Translations under genes and position numbers: made by a program
Part shown: positions 44,561 to 53,510 of the stretch, piece by piece
Position numbering within the stretch: position 1 is the first letter of the stretch
Layout: each line of letters starts with the position of its first letter
Notes under the pieces: generated by a model
What the model was told of the DNA's origin: nothing
Databases searched by the model: none
Seen by the model: the letters and a program-made list of their open reading frames with translations, nothing else
Source of the DNA: an uncultured Oceanisphaera sp.
Lineage (GTDB): Bacteria; Pseudomonadota; Gammaproteobacteria; Enterobacterales; Aeromonadaceae
Direction of reading: 5' to 3'
Assembly (NCBI RefSeq): GCF_947495715.1
Contig: NZ_CANLZU010000005.1
Location: 112,502 to 176,501, forward strand
Length of the DNA stretch: 64,000 bases

Positions 44561-45171
44561 GTCATGTATTGATAAACGGGGCCGACAATGCCCCCAATCG
44601 GGTGTTGCTGGCCCACGGTGCCGGGGCCGGTATGGAACATGCGGTGATGAACAGCCTGGCATTGGGGCTGGCCGATGACGATATTCAGGTGATCCGCTTC
44701 GAATTTCCCTTTATGCAGAAAACCCGGGCAGATGGTCGCAAGCGACCGCCGGATCGGGAGCCGGCGCTGCTGGATTGCTGGCGCGAGATGGCGGCCGAGT
44801 TTGCCCATCCCCGGCTGTTTCTGGCGGGCAAGTCGATGGGTGGGCGCATGGCCTCGCTGGTGGCCGATGAACTGGCCCCGGCCGGCCTTATTCTGCTGGG
44901 ATTTCCCTTTACGCCGCCGGGAAAGCCGGATCGCTTTCGCGGGCAGCACCTGGCCACGCTCGCCACGCCAACCCTGCTGGTTCAGGGGGAGCGGGACAAT
45001 TTCGGCAACCGGGAGGCGGTGGCCGGTTATGATCTGGCAACCGGCGTGAACACCCAGTGGGTGAAGGACGGCGATCATGGCTTCAGCCCGCGCAAGTCGT
45101 CGGGAACCACGCTGGAACGCAATCTGGCGGCCATTGTGGCCGGTATGAGGAGGTTTGTGCTTGCTGGTTAA
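44557..45171 (+). CDS. Alpha/beta-hydrolase family protein (KANL3/Tex30-like)
   Basis: 204 aa. LLAHGAGAGMEHAVMNSLAL (about 17-36), a GKSMGGR nucleophile elbow (Ser93), VQGERDNFG with the likely acid, and a final His in KDGDHGFSPRKSSG. This matches small bacterial proteins of the KANL3/Tex30 hydrolase group with unknown substrate. It overlaps gcvA by 4 bp (ATGA) and ygdD by 11 bp, so it belongs to the gcvA operon. Confidence 0.83.
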   Translation: MSHVLINGADNAPNRVLLAHGAGAGMEHAVMNSLALGLADDDIQVIRFEFPFMQKTRADGRKRPPDREPALLDCWREMAAEFAHPRLFLAGKSMGGRMASLVADELAPAGLILLGFPFTPPGKPDRFRGQHLATLATPTLLVQGERDNFGNREAVAGYDLATGVNTQWVKDGDHGFSPRKSSGTTLERNLAAIVAGMRRFVLAG

Positions 45172-45547
45172 TCTCTGGTTTTATCTGGCGGCCCTGTTCG
45201 GGCTGAGTGCCACGGCGCTGGGTGCCTACGGCGCGCACGGCCTGGCTGCGAGGGGCCTGTCTGGCTCTCTGGTGAGTGCCTTTAACACCGGGGTGCAGTA
45301 TCAGTTTTATCATGCCCTGGCACTCTTGCTGGTGGTGCTGGCCTGGCGGTTCAAACCGGCCGTGCCACTGCAGGTGGCGGCGGCGTTTTTTGCACTGGGC
45401 ACCCTGTTGTTCAGTGGCAGTATTTATGCTTTGGTGCTGTTTGGTACCAAAGGTATTGGTTGGTTGACTCCCCTGGGGGGAGTTTGTTTTATGGCGGGCT
45501 GGTTAAGCGTGTTGCTGGCCGGTCGCACCTGGTTGAGGTCTTGTTGA
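45161..45547 (+). CDS. ygdD: DUF423 membrane protein YgdD
   Basis: 128 aa with four hydrophobic helices; LSATALGAYGAHGLAARGLS, FNTGVQYQFYHALALLLV and GTLLFSGSIYALVLFG, then LTPLGGVCFMAGWL, are the DUF423 pattern. The start is a TTG at 45161, spaced 7 nt from AGGAGG; no ATG is available. The stop codon TGA (45545-45547) lies in the first bases of the TnpB element, so the insertion has supplied or just preserved the end of the protein. In E. coli ygdD also sits between gcvA and rlmM. Confidence 0.83.
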   Translation: MLVNLWFYLAALFGLSATALGAYGAHGLAARGLSGSLVSAFNTGVQYQFYHALALLLVVLAWRFKPAVPLQVAAAFFALGTLLFSGSIYALVLFGTKGIGWLTPLGGVCFMAGWLSVLLAGRTWLRSC

Positions 45548-45690
45548 CTGCTCCCCTACCTGAAGGAAGGGAATTCCCAATTCACCGAGAACAGGATACG
45601 AAGATTGACTCCATGCCACTGACATTCTCTCCAAGGGCTAACACCGCCAGCCCGGCGGCTTTAATGTTGATCGCAGCGTTAATGTCACGG
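45544..45690 (-). ncRNA. Putative omega (reRNA) guide scaffold of the TnpB element
   Basis: TnpB proteins use an RNA made from the 3' end of their own gene through the right end, with the guide taken from the flanking DNA. Here this covers the end of tnpB and the right-end hairpin. The guide would begin in ygdD at 45543 and read leftwards on the minus strand. Extent is inferred from the family; I cannot show transcription. Confidence 0.45.
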
Positions 45691-46727
45691 TCGTGGTGGG
45701 CTCCGCATGCGGGACAGTCCCATGTCCTGATCGACAACGGCAGCGACGACAGAGTGTGTTTGCAACCCGAGCAACGTTTTGAGCTCGGGAACCACGGGTC
45801 AATAGCGACCAGTGAACGCCCGGCCCAGTCCGCCTTGTACGCTAACTGGCGCACGAACTCGCCCCAGCCGGCGTCGGCAATGGCTTTGCTCAGTTTCCGG
45901 TTGCGGATCATGTTTTTCACTTTCAGGGATTCGATGCAGATAACTTGGTTCTCGTTAATCAATCTGCGGGACAGCTTGTGCAAGTTGTCCTGGCGGCAAT
46001 CGGAGATCTTGGCGTGAAGTTTCGCCACCTTCTGCCGGGCTTTGGCGCGATTGGCCGAGCCGAGCTTTTTCTTGCTCAGCCTACGCTGCGCAAGGGCCAG
46101 CTTGGTGGCGTATTTTGCGGTATGGCGGGGATTGCTGATCCGTTCACGCTGGTCGGTGACAAACAGGTCTTTCAGGCCCAGATCGATGCCGGTCACTCCC
46201 TGGGTGACCGGCAGCGACTTGGGCTCGAATTCGCACAGGCAGCTAACAAAGTAACGGCCTGCCGCATCTTTGGAAATAGTCAGGGTACTGGGCTCGCCGG
46301 GAAGCTCACGGCTCCAGCGCATGTCTAGCGGGGTGTTCGACTTGGCGAGGAACAGCTTGCCGTCCCGATACTGGAAGGCCGAGCGGGTAAACTCCGCCGA
46401 CTGACGGTGCCGCCGGCGCTTGAATACCGGGTACCTGGCTCGCCCCTCAAAGAAGTTCTTGAACGCCGTTTGCTGATGGCGAAGGCATTGCTGCAACGGC
46501 ACGCAGGACACCTCGGACAGAAACGTCAGGGTGGGATCTTGCTTGAGGGCGGTCAGCCGGGCGTTGGCCTGAGTGTAACCGATTTTTTCCTGGTACTGAT
46601 AGAATACGTCGGTACGCCAACGCAACACCGAGTTATAGACAAAGCGCACACAGCCGAAGGTCCGGGCTAATAGCTCGGCCTGTTCGGTGGTGGGGTAAAA
46701 GCGATATTTGTAGGCGCGTTTGTTCAT
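45582..46727 (-). CDS. tnpB: RNA-guided endonuclease TnpB
   Basis: 381 aa, full length. N-terminal MNKRAYKYRFYPTTEQAELL and wedge/REC part, then a RuvC domain with catalytic Asp182 (GIDLGLKDLF), Glu266 (ICIESLKV) and an Asp in HHDRDINAAINI (346 or 348). A zinc ribbon lies between the last two: Cys319, Cys322, Cys338, Cys341. All catalytic residues are intact, so the nuclease is probably active. It is related to Cas12 and would cut the empty site at a TTAC-type adjacent motif, helping element retention. Confidence 0.93.
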   Translation of the reverse strand: MNKRAYKYRFYPTTEQAELLARTFGCVRFVYNSVLRWRTDVFYQYQEKIGYTQANARLTALKQDPTLTFLSEVSCVPLQQCLRHQQTAFKNFFEGRARYPVFKRRRHRQSAEFTRSAFQYRDGKLFLAKSNTPLDMRWSRELPGEPSTLTISKDAAGRYFVSCLCEFEPKSLPVTQGVTGIDLGLKDLFVTDQRERISNPRHTAKYATKLALAQRRLSKKKLGSANRAKARQKVAKLHAKISDCRQDNLHKLSRRLINENQVICIESLKVKNMIRNRKLSKAIADAGWGEFVRQLAYKADWAGRSLVAIDPWFPSSKRCSGCKHTLSSLPLSIRTWDCPACGAHHDRDINAAINIKAAGLAVLALGENVSGMESIFVSCSR

Positions 46728-46852
46728 TCGCTTAGTCTAGTAAACCACTGTATAGATAGCCAGTTTAAAAGAGGAGCGGGAACAGGGGCGGCTGATGCCG
46801 CTGCGCTATCCCTCCCCGCCCTGAAAGGGTGGGGTTTCCCGCGTAACTATTG

Positions 46853-47953
46853 ATGAAACACTTATTAATATATTGTCGCCCCGGGTTCGAGAAAGAGGCG
46901 GCAGCGGAAATTCAGGACAGAGCAGGGCAGTTTGGCTGCCCTGGATTTGCTCGTACCAAGGACGACAGCGGCTTTGTTATTTACGAATGCTTTCAGCCGG
47001 ACGACGCCGATTTAATGGCGCGCAAGCTGTGGTTCAGAGAGCTGATTTTTGCCCGCCAGATGCTGGTGGTCTGTGCCGAAATAAAAGACTTGCCGCTGGA
47101 CGATCGCATCACGCCGCTGCTGGACGCGGCCGAGGGCATGGAGCTGTGTGGCGATATCCGGGTAGAAACCCCGGATACCAACGACGGCAAGGAGCTATCG
47201 CGTTTCTGTCGCAAGTTTACCGTGCCCATGCGCCAGGCGTTGCGTGGCAAGGGGTTGCTGACCCGGCACGAGTCGGACACCAAACCCGTGCTGCACCTGT
47301 TTTTTATGGCCAATAATCACGCCATATTGGGTTATTCCTATACCTTCAACAACTCGCCTTTTCACATGGGTATTCCCCGGCTGCGTTTCCCGGCCGATGC
47401 GCCCAGCCGTTCCAGCCTGAAGCTGGAAGAGGCGTTTCATGTGTTTGTTCCCCGCCATGAGTGGGATCTGCGTCTGACATCGGGCTTGCGGGCGGTCGAT
47501 CTGGGTGCCGCGCCCGGCGGCTGGACCTATCAGCTGGTGGCCCGGGGCATGATGGTCACCGCCATCGATAATGGCCCCATGAGCCAGGCCTTGATGGATA
47601 CCGGACAGGTGAAGCATTACCGGGAAGACGGTTTTATCTGGCGTCCGGCACGCAAGAATACCTACTGGCTGGTGTGTGACATGGTCGAAAAGCCGGCGCG
47701 GGTAGTGGCGACCATGGCCGACTGGCTGGTGAACGAAGACTGCCAGGAAGCCATGTTCAACCTGAAATTGCCGATGAAGAAGCGCTACGCCGAGGCGGTG
47801 CATAACCTGCAGCAGCTGAAGGACAAGCTGGCCGAGCTGGCCGAGCTGGGCGGCTTTCAGGTGCAGGCCAAGCAGCTGTATCACGACCGGGAAGAAATTA
47901 CCGTGCACGTGTATCAGCCGCGCAAGGTCGCCAAGCTGCAACCCAAGGAATAA
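46853..47953 (+). CDS. rlmM: 23S rRNA 2'-O-ribose C2498 methyltransferase RlmM
   Basis: 366 aa, matching E. coli RlmM. THUMP-like N-terminus ([20 protein letters not shown]), then Rossmann-type methyltransferase with [20 protein letters not shown] (SAM site) and [18 protein letters not shown]. It methylates C2498 of 23S rRNA. The ATG lies only 10 bp from the outer end of the TnpB element and has no clear Shine-Dalgarno between; the element has displaced whatever leader existed. The TTG just before the ATG is an alternative start. Confidence 0.92.
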   Translation: MKHLLIYCRPGFEKEAAAEIQDRAGQFGCPGFARTKDDSGFVIYECFQPDDADLMARKLWFRELIFARQMLVVCAEIKDLPLDDRITPLLDAAEGMELCGDIRVETPDTNDGKELSRFCRKFTVPMRQALRGKGLLTRHESDTKPVLHLFFMANNHAILGYSYTFNNSPFHMGIPRLRFPADAPSRSSLKLEEAFHVFVPRHEWDLRLTSGLRAVDLGAAPGGWTYQLVARGMMVTAIDNGPMSQALMDTGQVKHYREDGFIWRPARKNTYWLVCDMVEKPARVVATMADWLVNEDCQEAMFNLKLPMKKRYAEAVHNLQQLKDKLAELAELGGFQVQAKQLYHDREEITVHVYQPRKVAKLQPKE

Positions 47954-47993
47954 AACGACGTAAGGGGTGAAGCGTGAGGGGAGAGGTGTAAAA

Positions 47994-48069
47994 TCACGCC
48001 TCACGCCTCACGCCTCACGCCTCACGCCTCACGCCTCACGCCTCACGCCTCACACCTCACACTCACACC
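47994..48069. repeat. Tandem heptamer array TCACGCC, locus 1
   Basis: Eight perfect copies of TCACGCC (47994-48049), then degenerate TCACACC units to 48069. It lies between rlmM and a convergent small gene. The 40 bp before it hold opposite-strand variants (GGGGTGAAGCGTGAGGGGAG), so the single strand could fold back. A second array is at 57659. Confidence 0.93.
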
Positions 48070-48078
48070 ACCACGCCT

Positions 48079-48537
48079 TTAAAACCGATATTTACAGTCC
48101 AGCCTGGATTCGTCGTCGGTGATCTTGATGTCGAATTCCAGCCGGGTGTCGGGATCGGAGGGGCGAATGTTCAGCTTGATGCCGTCTCCCCGCAGTTTCA
48201 GCGAAGTTTTAAAACCGCCCCCTTCGAAATCGAGCCGGGGGCGCAGGTTCTTGAGCGACAGGCCGACCGAACTTTGCGGCGTCAGCTTCAGGCTGGGATA
48301 CGCCGCCAGACGCTGGTTTCCGTCCGTTGTCGACTGTAACTCGATATCGAGTCCGTAACGCCTGGGAATATCAGAGTTAATACTGGGGGGCGCCAGGCTA
48401 AAACGCAGCGGCGGTTGTTGAGTGGCGGTGGCTTGCTGGTAGCTTGGGCTGGTTTGTTCGTAGGCTTGACTGGAGGTGATGCAGGCTAATTGCGGAAGGA
48501 AAAGGAACGCTAGCAGTAGTATTTTTCGACCGTCCAT
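48079..48537 (-). CDS. Small exported protein of unknown function
   Basis: 152 aa. Residues 1-25 look like a signal peptide (KILLLAFLFLPQLACITSSQ); a cysteine at 19 in LPQLAC is not a clear lipobox. The mature part is Ser/Gln/Pro-rich at first, then an alternating beta-like region (LKLTPQSSVGLSLKNLRPRL, LKLRGDGIKLNIRPSDPDTR). I do not recognise a family. A periplasmic beta-rich protein is the most that can be said. Confidence 0.65.
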   Translation of the reverse strand: MDGRKILLLAFLFLPQLACITSSQAYEQTSPSYQQATATQQPPLRFSLAPPSINSDIPRRYGLDIELQSTTDGNQRLAAYPSLKLTPQSSVGLSLKNLRPRLDFEGGGFKTSLKLRGDGIKLNIRPSDPDTRLEFDIKITDDESRLDCKYRF

Positions 48538-48653
48538 GACCTGTTCCCTCCATCTATAAAACTAACTATAGTTGGCTGTCTGTGAACGGAGTGGTGTTTT
48601 TTTGAACAGATCTTGTTGGCCGAGGCGTTCGAGTCTGTCGCGGAGAATGGACT

Positions 48654-48676
48654 AAAAAAGGGCCTTTCGGCCCTTT
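48654..48676 (-). terminator. Terminator downstream of isocitrate dehydrogenase
   Basis: On the minus strand AAAGGGCC-GAAA-GGCCCTTTTTT: an 8-bp stem, tetraloop and U-tract about 20 bp after the stop of the dehydrogenase gene. Confidence 0.88.
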
Positions 48677-48694
48677 AACTTATTTGTCAGTCGG

Positions 48695-49702
48695 TTACAG
48701 GTTGGCGATGATCGCCTGGGTAAACTCGGTGGTGCTGGCGTTGCCGCCCAGATCCCGAGTGACCGTTTTGCCTTCGGCGATGGTCTTGCGAACCGCCTCA
48801 CGAATTTGACGGGCCTTGTCCTGCATGCCCAGATGCTCCAGCATCTGAATAGAGGCGAGGATCACCGAGCAGGGGTTGGCGATGTTCTGGCCGGCAATGT
48901 CCGGTGCCGAGCCGTGTACCGCTTCGAAAATGGCCACGTCTTTGCCGATGTTGGCACCGGGTGCCATGCCCAGCCCGCCGATCAGGCCGGCACACAAGTC
49001 GGAGATAATATCGCCAAACAGGTTGGTGGTAACGATAATGTCGAAACGTTCGGGATACATCACCAGGTTCATGCAGACGGCGTCCACAATCATTTCGTTG
49101 GTTTCGATGTCCGGATAGCGCAATGCCACTTCGCGGGCCACTTCCAGAAACAGACCGGAGGTGGATTTCAGAATATTGGCCTTGTGGACTATGGTGACCT
49201 TTTTGCGGCCTTCTTTACGGGCCAGCTCGTAGGCAAACACCGTAATGCGCTCGGCGCCTTCGCGGGTGATGATGCTCATCGCCTCGGCGCTGGCATTGTC
49301 TTCGGAACGCTTCTGACCGGCACCGGAATACATCCCTTCGGTATTTTCCCGAATGGTGATGATATCGATGTTTTCAAACCGGCTCTTGGTACCTTCAAAC
49401 GACACCACGGGACGCAGGTTGGCGTACAGGCTGAAGTGCTTGCGCAACGAGACGTTGATGGAAGTGAAACCGCCACCGATGGGCGTGGTCAGGGGACCTT
49501 TGAGGGTGATTTTGTTTTTGGCTATCAGGTCAAGGGTGCTTTGGGGGAGGAGTTCGCCGTGCTTTTCGAGGGCTATCAGGCCGGCGTCGGCATAGTCGTA
49601 GTGAAAGTGACAACCTGCGTGATCCAGAATTTTCAGGGTGGCATCGACAATGCTTGGGCCGATACCATCACCCGGGATCACGGTAATACTGCGTTTGTTC
49701 AT
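48695..49702 (-). CDS. NAD-type isocitrate dehydrogenase family protein
   Basis: 335 aa, isocitrate/isopropylmalate dehydrogenase family. ITVIPGDGIGPSIVDATLKI at the start, TIRENTEGMYSG (substrate loop), HKANILKSTSGLFL, and the signature NLFGDIISDLCAGLIGGLGM. The short length and IRENTEGMYSG pattern fit the NAD-dependent homo-oligomeric IDH of many gammaproteobacteria rather than LeuB or the long Icd. It oxidises isocitrate to 2-oxoglutarate. It is alone in its transcript, ending at the terminator above. Confidence 0.85.
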   Translation of the reverse strand: MNKRSITVIPGDGIGPSIVDATLKILDHAGCHFHYDYADAGLIALEKHGELLPQSTLDLIAKNKITLKGPLTTPIGGGFTSINVSLRKHFSLYANLRPVVSFEGTKSRFENIDIITIRENTEGMYSGAGQKRSEDNASAEAMSIITREGAERITVFAYELARKEGRKKVTIVHKANILKSTSGLFLEVAREVALRYPDIETNEMIVDAVCMNLVMYPERFDIIVTTNLFGDIISDLCAGLIGGLGMAPGANIGKDVAIFEAVHGSAPDIAGQNIANPCSVILASIQMLEHLGMQDKARQIREAVRKTIAEGKTVTRDLGGNASTTEFTQAIIANL

Positions 49703-49781
49703 GGGCAGCGTTCCGTTTTTAGTTATAGGTCGAGGGGAAGTCTTATTACCCCTTGTTTATAGCATTTTCGCCGTCATTTTC

Positions 49782-50564
49782 CTATGACCCTTTAGTCGGA
49801 GGCGGATAACGCAGATCCTGCAGATTGAACCCCAATTCTATATCATCCACCAGTTTGACCAATTGTCTCGACAGCAAGGCATGGTGCTGATGGGTATGCA
49901 CGGTATTTTCATCTTTCAGCTGTGGGGGCGTGGCAAGCAGCTGGTCCAGCGTATGGTATTGTTGCAGCAGCGCTTTGGCCCGCTTGGGACCAATGCCGGG
50001 TACGCCCTTGATCTGGCTGCCGGACACCCCGGTCAGGGCCCAGTAATCTACCAGCTGCCCGACCTTCAGCCCGAAGTGTTGCTGTACGAATGCTTCATCC
50101 AGCCAGCGTTGATTGAAATGATCCCATAGCCGGATATGCGAGTTCAACAGCTGACAAAAGCCCTGATCGGTAGACACGATAATACTGCTTTTGCCGTGGC
50201 GGCTCAGGGTACTGGCGAGGGTAGCGATAAGATCATCCGCCTCGTCGGTGTCGGACAGCAGGGCGTCGATGCCCTGTTGCCACAGCAGCTGCTGCAGCTC
50301 ACCGAGGTAACCGGCCAGCGCCTCGGGCATGGGCTTGCGCCCGGCCTTGTATTCCGGGTACAGGTGATGACGAAAGCCGACTGGCGCGCCATCGAACACC
50401 GCCACCACATGGCTGGGCCTGAACTGGCCGAGCAAGCGGTTGGCGGCGTTGGTCAGGGCGGCACCGGTGGCAGCCAGCGCCGTTGCTTCATGTTGATGCC
50501 GTTGCGCCTGTACCGCATGTAACCGGCGGATCAGGTTCAGGGCATCGATGATCAGTAACTGCAT
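49782..50564 (-). CDS. xni: Flap endonuclease Xni (ExoIX)
   Basis: 260 aa. PIN-like 5'-nuclease domain with LLIIDALNLIRRLHAV and VVAVFDGAP near the N-terminus, TDEADDLIATLA and ISTDQGFCQL (metal aspartates), then the helix-hairpin-helix GVSGSQIKGVPGIGPKRAKA. It trims 5' flaps during DNA repair or Okazaki processing. Short relative to PolI 5'-nuclease, as usual for Xni. It follows ppnN on the same strand, 16 bp apart. Confidence 0.9.
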   Translation of the reverse strand: MQLLIIDALNLIRRLHAVQAQRHQHEATALAATGAALTNAANRLLGQFRPSHVVAVFDGAPVGFRHHLYPEYKAGRKPMPEALAGYLGELQQLLWQQGIDALLSDTDEADDLIATLASTLSRHGKSSIIVSTDQGFCQLLNSHIRLWDHFNQRWLDEAFVQQHFGLKVGQLVDYWALTGVSGSQIKGVPGIGPKRAKALLQQYHTLDQLLATPPQLKDENTVHTHQHHALLSRQLVKLVDDIELGFNLQDLRYPPPTKGS

Positions 50565-50580
50565 TTAAGGGTACATCTTG

Positions 50581-51936
50581 TTAGCGTGTGATTTGGTAGC
50601 AGGGCACATACACAGATCCGGGAAGCTTCATGCGCTGTTGCTCCACAAACGCCTGCAGCAGCGTGTCCATCATGTGCATCATTTTCGGCTCGCCACTGAG
50701 CAGGAAGGGACCTTCTTGTTCGATGGCTTTGATGCCGCCTTCCTTGACGTTGCCGGCCACGATGCCGGAAAAGGCCCGCCGCAGATTGGCTGCCAGCTGC
50801 TGAGGTGGCTGATCGCTGCTCAGATTCAGGCTGGCCATGCTTTTATGATCCGGGTTAAAGGGCAGCTGAAATTCCGGTTCTATCTTCAATGACCAGTTGA
50901 AGGAGTAGGCGTCACCGACCGATTTGCGATAATCCCGTACCAGCGGCATGGCGTTCTTGACGCGCCGCGCCACCTCTGCCGGATCATTGATGATGATCTG
51001 GTACAGCGATTGGGCATCGGGACCCAGGGTATTGCCGATAAACTCGTCGACGCTGCGAAAGTAGTCGGCACTTTCCTCAGGACCGGTCAGGATGATGGGA
51101 ATAGGCTGGTGCCGATTTTCCGGGTGCATCATGATGCCGAGAATATAGAGAATTTCTTCGGCGGTACCGGCGCCACCGGGGAAGATAATGATACCGTGGC
51201 CCAGACGCACAAAGGCTTCCAGCCGTTTCTCGATATCCGGCAGTATCACCAGTTCGTTGACGATGGGGTTGGGCGGCTCGGCGGCGATGATGGACGGCTC
51301 GGTCAGGCCGATATAGCGGCTACCGGTAACTCGCTGTTTGGCGTGACCGACGGCGGCGCCTTTCATCGGACCTTCCATGGCGCCGGGGCCACAGCCGGTA
51401 CAGATGTTCATCTCGCGCAGCCCCAGCTCGTTGCCGACCTCGCGGGTGTACTGATATTCGGTGGCGTTGATGGAATGGCCGCCCCAGCATACTGCCAGAT
51501 TAGGCTCGGAGCCGGGATTGACGGCCCGGGCATTACGCAGAATGGAAAACACCAGGTCGGTCAGGTGCAGCGACGAGGTTAGGCTCAATTGACTTTCTTG
51601 TTGCAACTTGCTGTTGACGTAGATGATGTCACGCAGCACCGAAAACAGATGATCCTGAATACCGCGGATAATTTCACCGTCTACAAAGGCATGATCCGGC
51701 GGGTTGAACAGCTCCAGCTTGACCCCGCGCTCGCGGCGGATCACATTGATATCGAAAGACTGGTAACGGTCGAGAATTTCCTTGGAGCTGTCGGTTTTGC
51801 TGCCGGAGTTGAGTACCGCCAGGGCGCAATTGCGAAACAGTTTGTACAGGGCGCCGGAGGCGGACTGTTTGAGGTGATCGACTTCGACCTGCGACAGCAG
51901 GTTCATGCTGCCGACCGGATTAATATGGGTGATCAT
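50581..51936 (-). CDS. ppnN: Nucleotide 5'-monophosphate nucleosidase PpnN
   Basis: 451 aa, length of E. coli PpnN (YgdH, 454). LOG-family motif [20 protein letters not shown] and substrate-binding [20 protein letters not shown], with an N-terminal YgdH-specific domain ([20 protein letters not shown]). It hydrolyses purine and pyrimidine monophosphates to base and ribose-5-phosphate and is tuned by (p)ppGpp. The start at 51936 has GGGAG 5 nt upstream. Confidence 0.92.
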   Translation of the reverse strand: MITHINPVGSMNLLSQVEVDHLKQSASGALYKLFRNCALAVLNSGSKTDSSKEILDRYQSFDINVIRRERGVKLELFNPPDHAFVDGEIIRGIQDHLFSVLRDIIYVNSKLQQESQLSLTSSLHLTDLVFSILRNARAVNPGSEPNLAVCWGGHSINATEYQYTREVGNELGLREMNICTGCGPGAMEGPMKGAAVGHAKQRVTGSRYIGLTEPSIIAAEPPNPIVNELVILPDIEKRLEAFVRLGHGIIIFPGGAGTAEEILYILGIMMHPENRHQPIPIILTGPEESADYFRSVDEFIGNTLGPDAQSLYQIIINDPAEVARRVKNAMPLVRDYRKSVGDAYSFNWSLKIEPEFQLPFNPDHKSMASLNLSSDQPPQQLAANLRRAFSGIVAGNVKEGGIKAIEQEGPFLLSGEPKMMHMMDTLLQAFVEQQRMKLPGSVYVPCYQITR

Positions 51937-51962
51937 GGCCACTCCCGTAATATTGTTATAGG

Positions 51963-53471
51963 TCAATCCATGACTATCTGATCACGCCCGGCATGCTTGG
52001 CACGATACAGGGCTTGATCGGTGCGCTCCAGAGCGGAAGTGATGCTGTCGCCCTGCCGAAACAGGGTGGCACCGATGGATGCGGTGATGGTCACGCGCTC
52101 TTCTTTAAAACGGAACGGAATGTTTTTAATTTGCTCGCGCAGCTTTTCCAGTGGAACCTTGAGATGAGCGGGATCGATGTTGTTCAGCAGAACAATAAAC
52201 TCTTCGCCCCCGAATCGCGCGACGAAGTCGCTTTCCCGCAATGATTGCTGGATGGTTCTGGCAATCAGACGCAAGGCCTTGTCTCCCGCCAGATGACCGT
52301 ATTTATCGTTGATTTCCTTGAAGTAATCAATATCTATCAGGGCGATACACAAGGGGGCCTGATAACGAAGCCAACGACGATATTCAATTTCCAGCCGGGC
52401 ATCCATACCGGCCCGGTTATGGATCTGGGTCAGGCTGTCGATAAACAGCTTTTCATTCTGTGCCCTGAGCTGTTGTTTGAAATGTACCGTTTCGCTTTTG
52501 AGCGATTGTATCTGTTGGTCCATTTCATTCATGCGTTTCAGTAACGATTGTTCGCGTTCCTGCAGCCGCTCATGCTGTACCAGAATATGGCTGATGCCGC
52601 GCATGCGCAGTTCGATTTCTTCTTTCAGGTGTTCGCTATCCTGACTGACCAGATGCTCGCCAATGGCCCTGAGCTCACCGGCGATATGCTGGCCATGGTG
52701 GGTACGGGCATCAAATAACGCCTGGCCCTCACTCAGAGAAATGGCGAAGTGATGCTGCATTTCCCCCAGATTACTGTGGAGCTTGGTCAGAAACAGGGTG
52801 GAATTTTTGCGCTCACACCGGCAGCCTTCGATGGTGAGCTCGATCAGACGCAGGCAAATACCCGGTAGCTGGGCGGTTTCTGTCTGTCGTGACAGTTGAC
52901 GCTGTATCTTGTCCAGCTCGACGGCAACCTCGCCGGCGAAGTTGAACTCCGCAATCAGCTGCTGCAGTCGGGAACACAGTTCGTGATAGTGTTCCTGGTG
53001 TTGACTGTGCTGTTCGGTGCAGAGGTGCAGAGCGGTCTGGTAGCAGTCCAGCAGCCGCCATAATTTTTTCTCATGGCCCTCGTTGCCGTGTTTCAGTTTT
53101 GCCAGCCGGGCCTGGGTCTCGGCGGGGATGAAAGGGGATTGCTGCAGCTGTGCCGCTACCTGTTGCAGTTTATTGCCGTTGAGTTGCTGTGCACCAGACA
53201 GCCGGGCATGCCCTTGCCGCAGTCGGGCAAGCTGTTGCTCCAGCTCGGTCAACAGCCGGGACTGAACGGGTGACGCTTCCGGCTCGGACGGGACAACAAA
53301 CAATTTCTGCCAATGGCTGATAAGACGACCAGCCGGCTCCGAGAATGTGCCACCGGATAGCGAGGCTGGCGACTGCTGTTCTTGTTGTTGCAGGCCGCCC
53401 AGAATGGCTTCCAGCCTGTCAATAACGGATGCCAGTTCCATTAACATCTTATTATTGTCGATATTGTCCAT
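51963..53471 (-). CDS. Diguanylate cyclase with long coiled-coil N-terminus
   Basis: 502 aa. The first 330 residues lack membrane segments and are Gln/Leu-rich, with predicted coiled coil near 280-345 ([20 protein letters not shown]). The C-terminal GGDEF domain is complete: [33 protein letters not shown], active site GGEEF at 421-425. It should make cyclic di-GMP in the cytoplasm; the signal is unknown. No RxxD inhibitory site is evident before GGEEF. It lies 26 bp upstream of ppnN, between genes usually near each other in relatives. Confidence 0.88.
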   Translation of the reverse strand: MDNIDNNKMLMELASVIDRLEAILGGLQQQEQQSPASLSGGTFSEPAGRLISHWQKLFVVPSEPEASPVQSRLLTELEQQLARLRQGHARLSGAQQLNGNKLQQVAAQLQQSPFIPAETQARLAKLKHGNEGHEKKLWRLLDCYQTALHLCTEQHSQHQEHYHELCSRLQQLIAEFNFAGEVAVELDKIQRQLSRQTETAQLPGICLRLIELTIEGCRCERKNSTLFLTKLHSNLGEMQHHFAISLSEGQALFDARTHHGQHIAGELRAIGEHLVSQDSEHLKEEIELRMRGISHILVQHERLQEREQSLLKRMNEMDQQIQSLKSETVHFKQQLRAQNEKLFIDSLTQIHNRAGMDARLEIEYRRWLRYQAPLCIALIDIDYFKEINDKYGHLAGDKALRLIARTIQQSLRESDFVARFGGEEFIVLLNNIDPAHLKVPLEKLREQIKNIPFRFKEERVTITASIGATLFRQGDSITSALERTDQALYRAKHAGRDQIVMD

Positions 53472-53510
53472 GGTTCACCATTACACCCTAGCGCAGAAGG
53501 GCCTGTAAAA

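Larger units (their letters stand above)
45544..46842 (-). mobile_element. IS200/IS605-superfamily element with TnpB only (IS1341 type)
   Basis: On the minus strand the DNA outside the left end reads TTAC (plus-strand GTAA at 46843-46846) and the right end finishes in TCAA (plus-strand TTGA at 45544-45547), the same pair of cleavage tetranucleotides known for IS608. Subterminal hairpins have parallel design: CCCCGCCCT-GAA-AGGGTGGGG at 46814-46834, and CCCTTCCT-TC-AGGTAGGG near 45552-45571. No tnpA is present, so movement would need a transposase in trans. It sits exactly between ygdD and rlmM. Confidence 0.85.
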
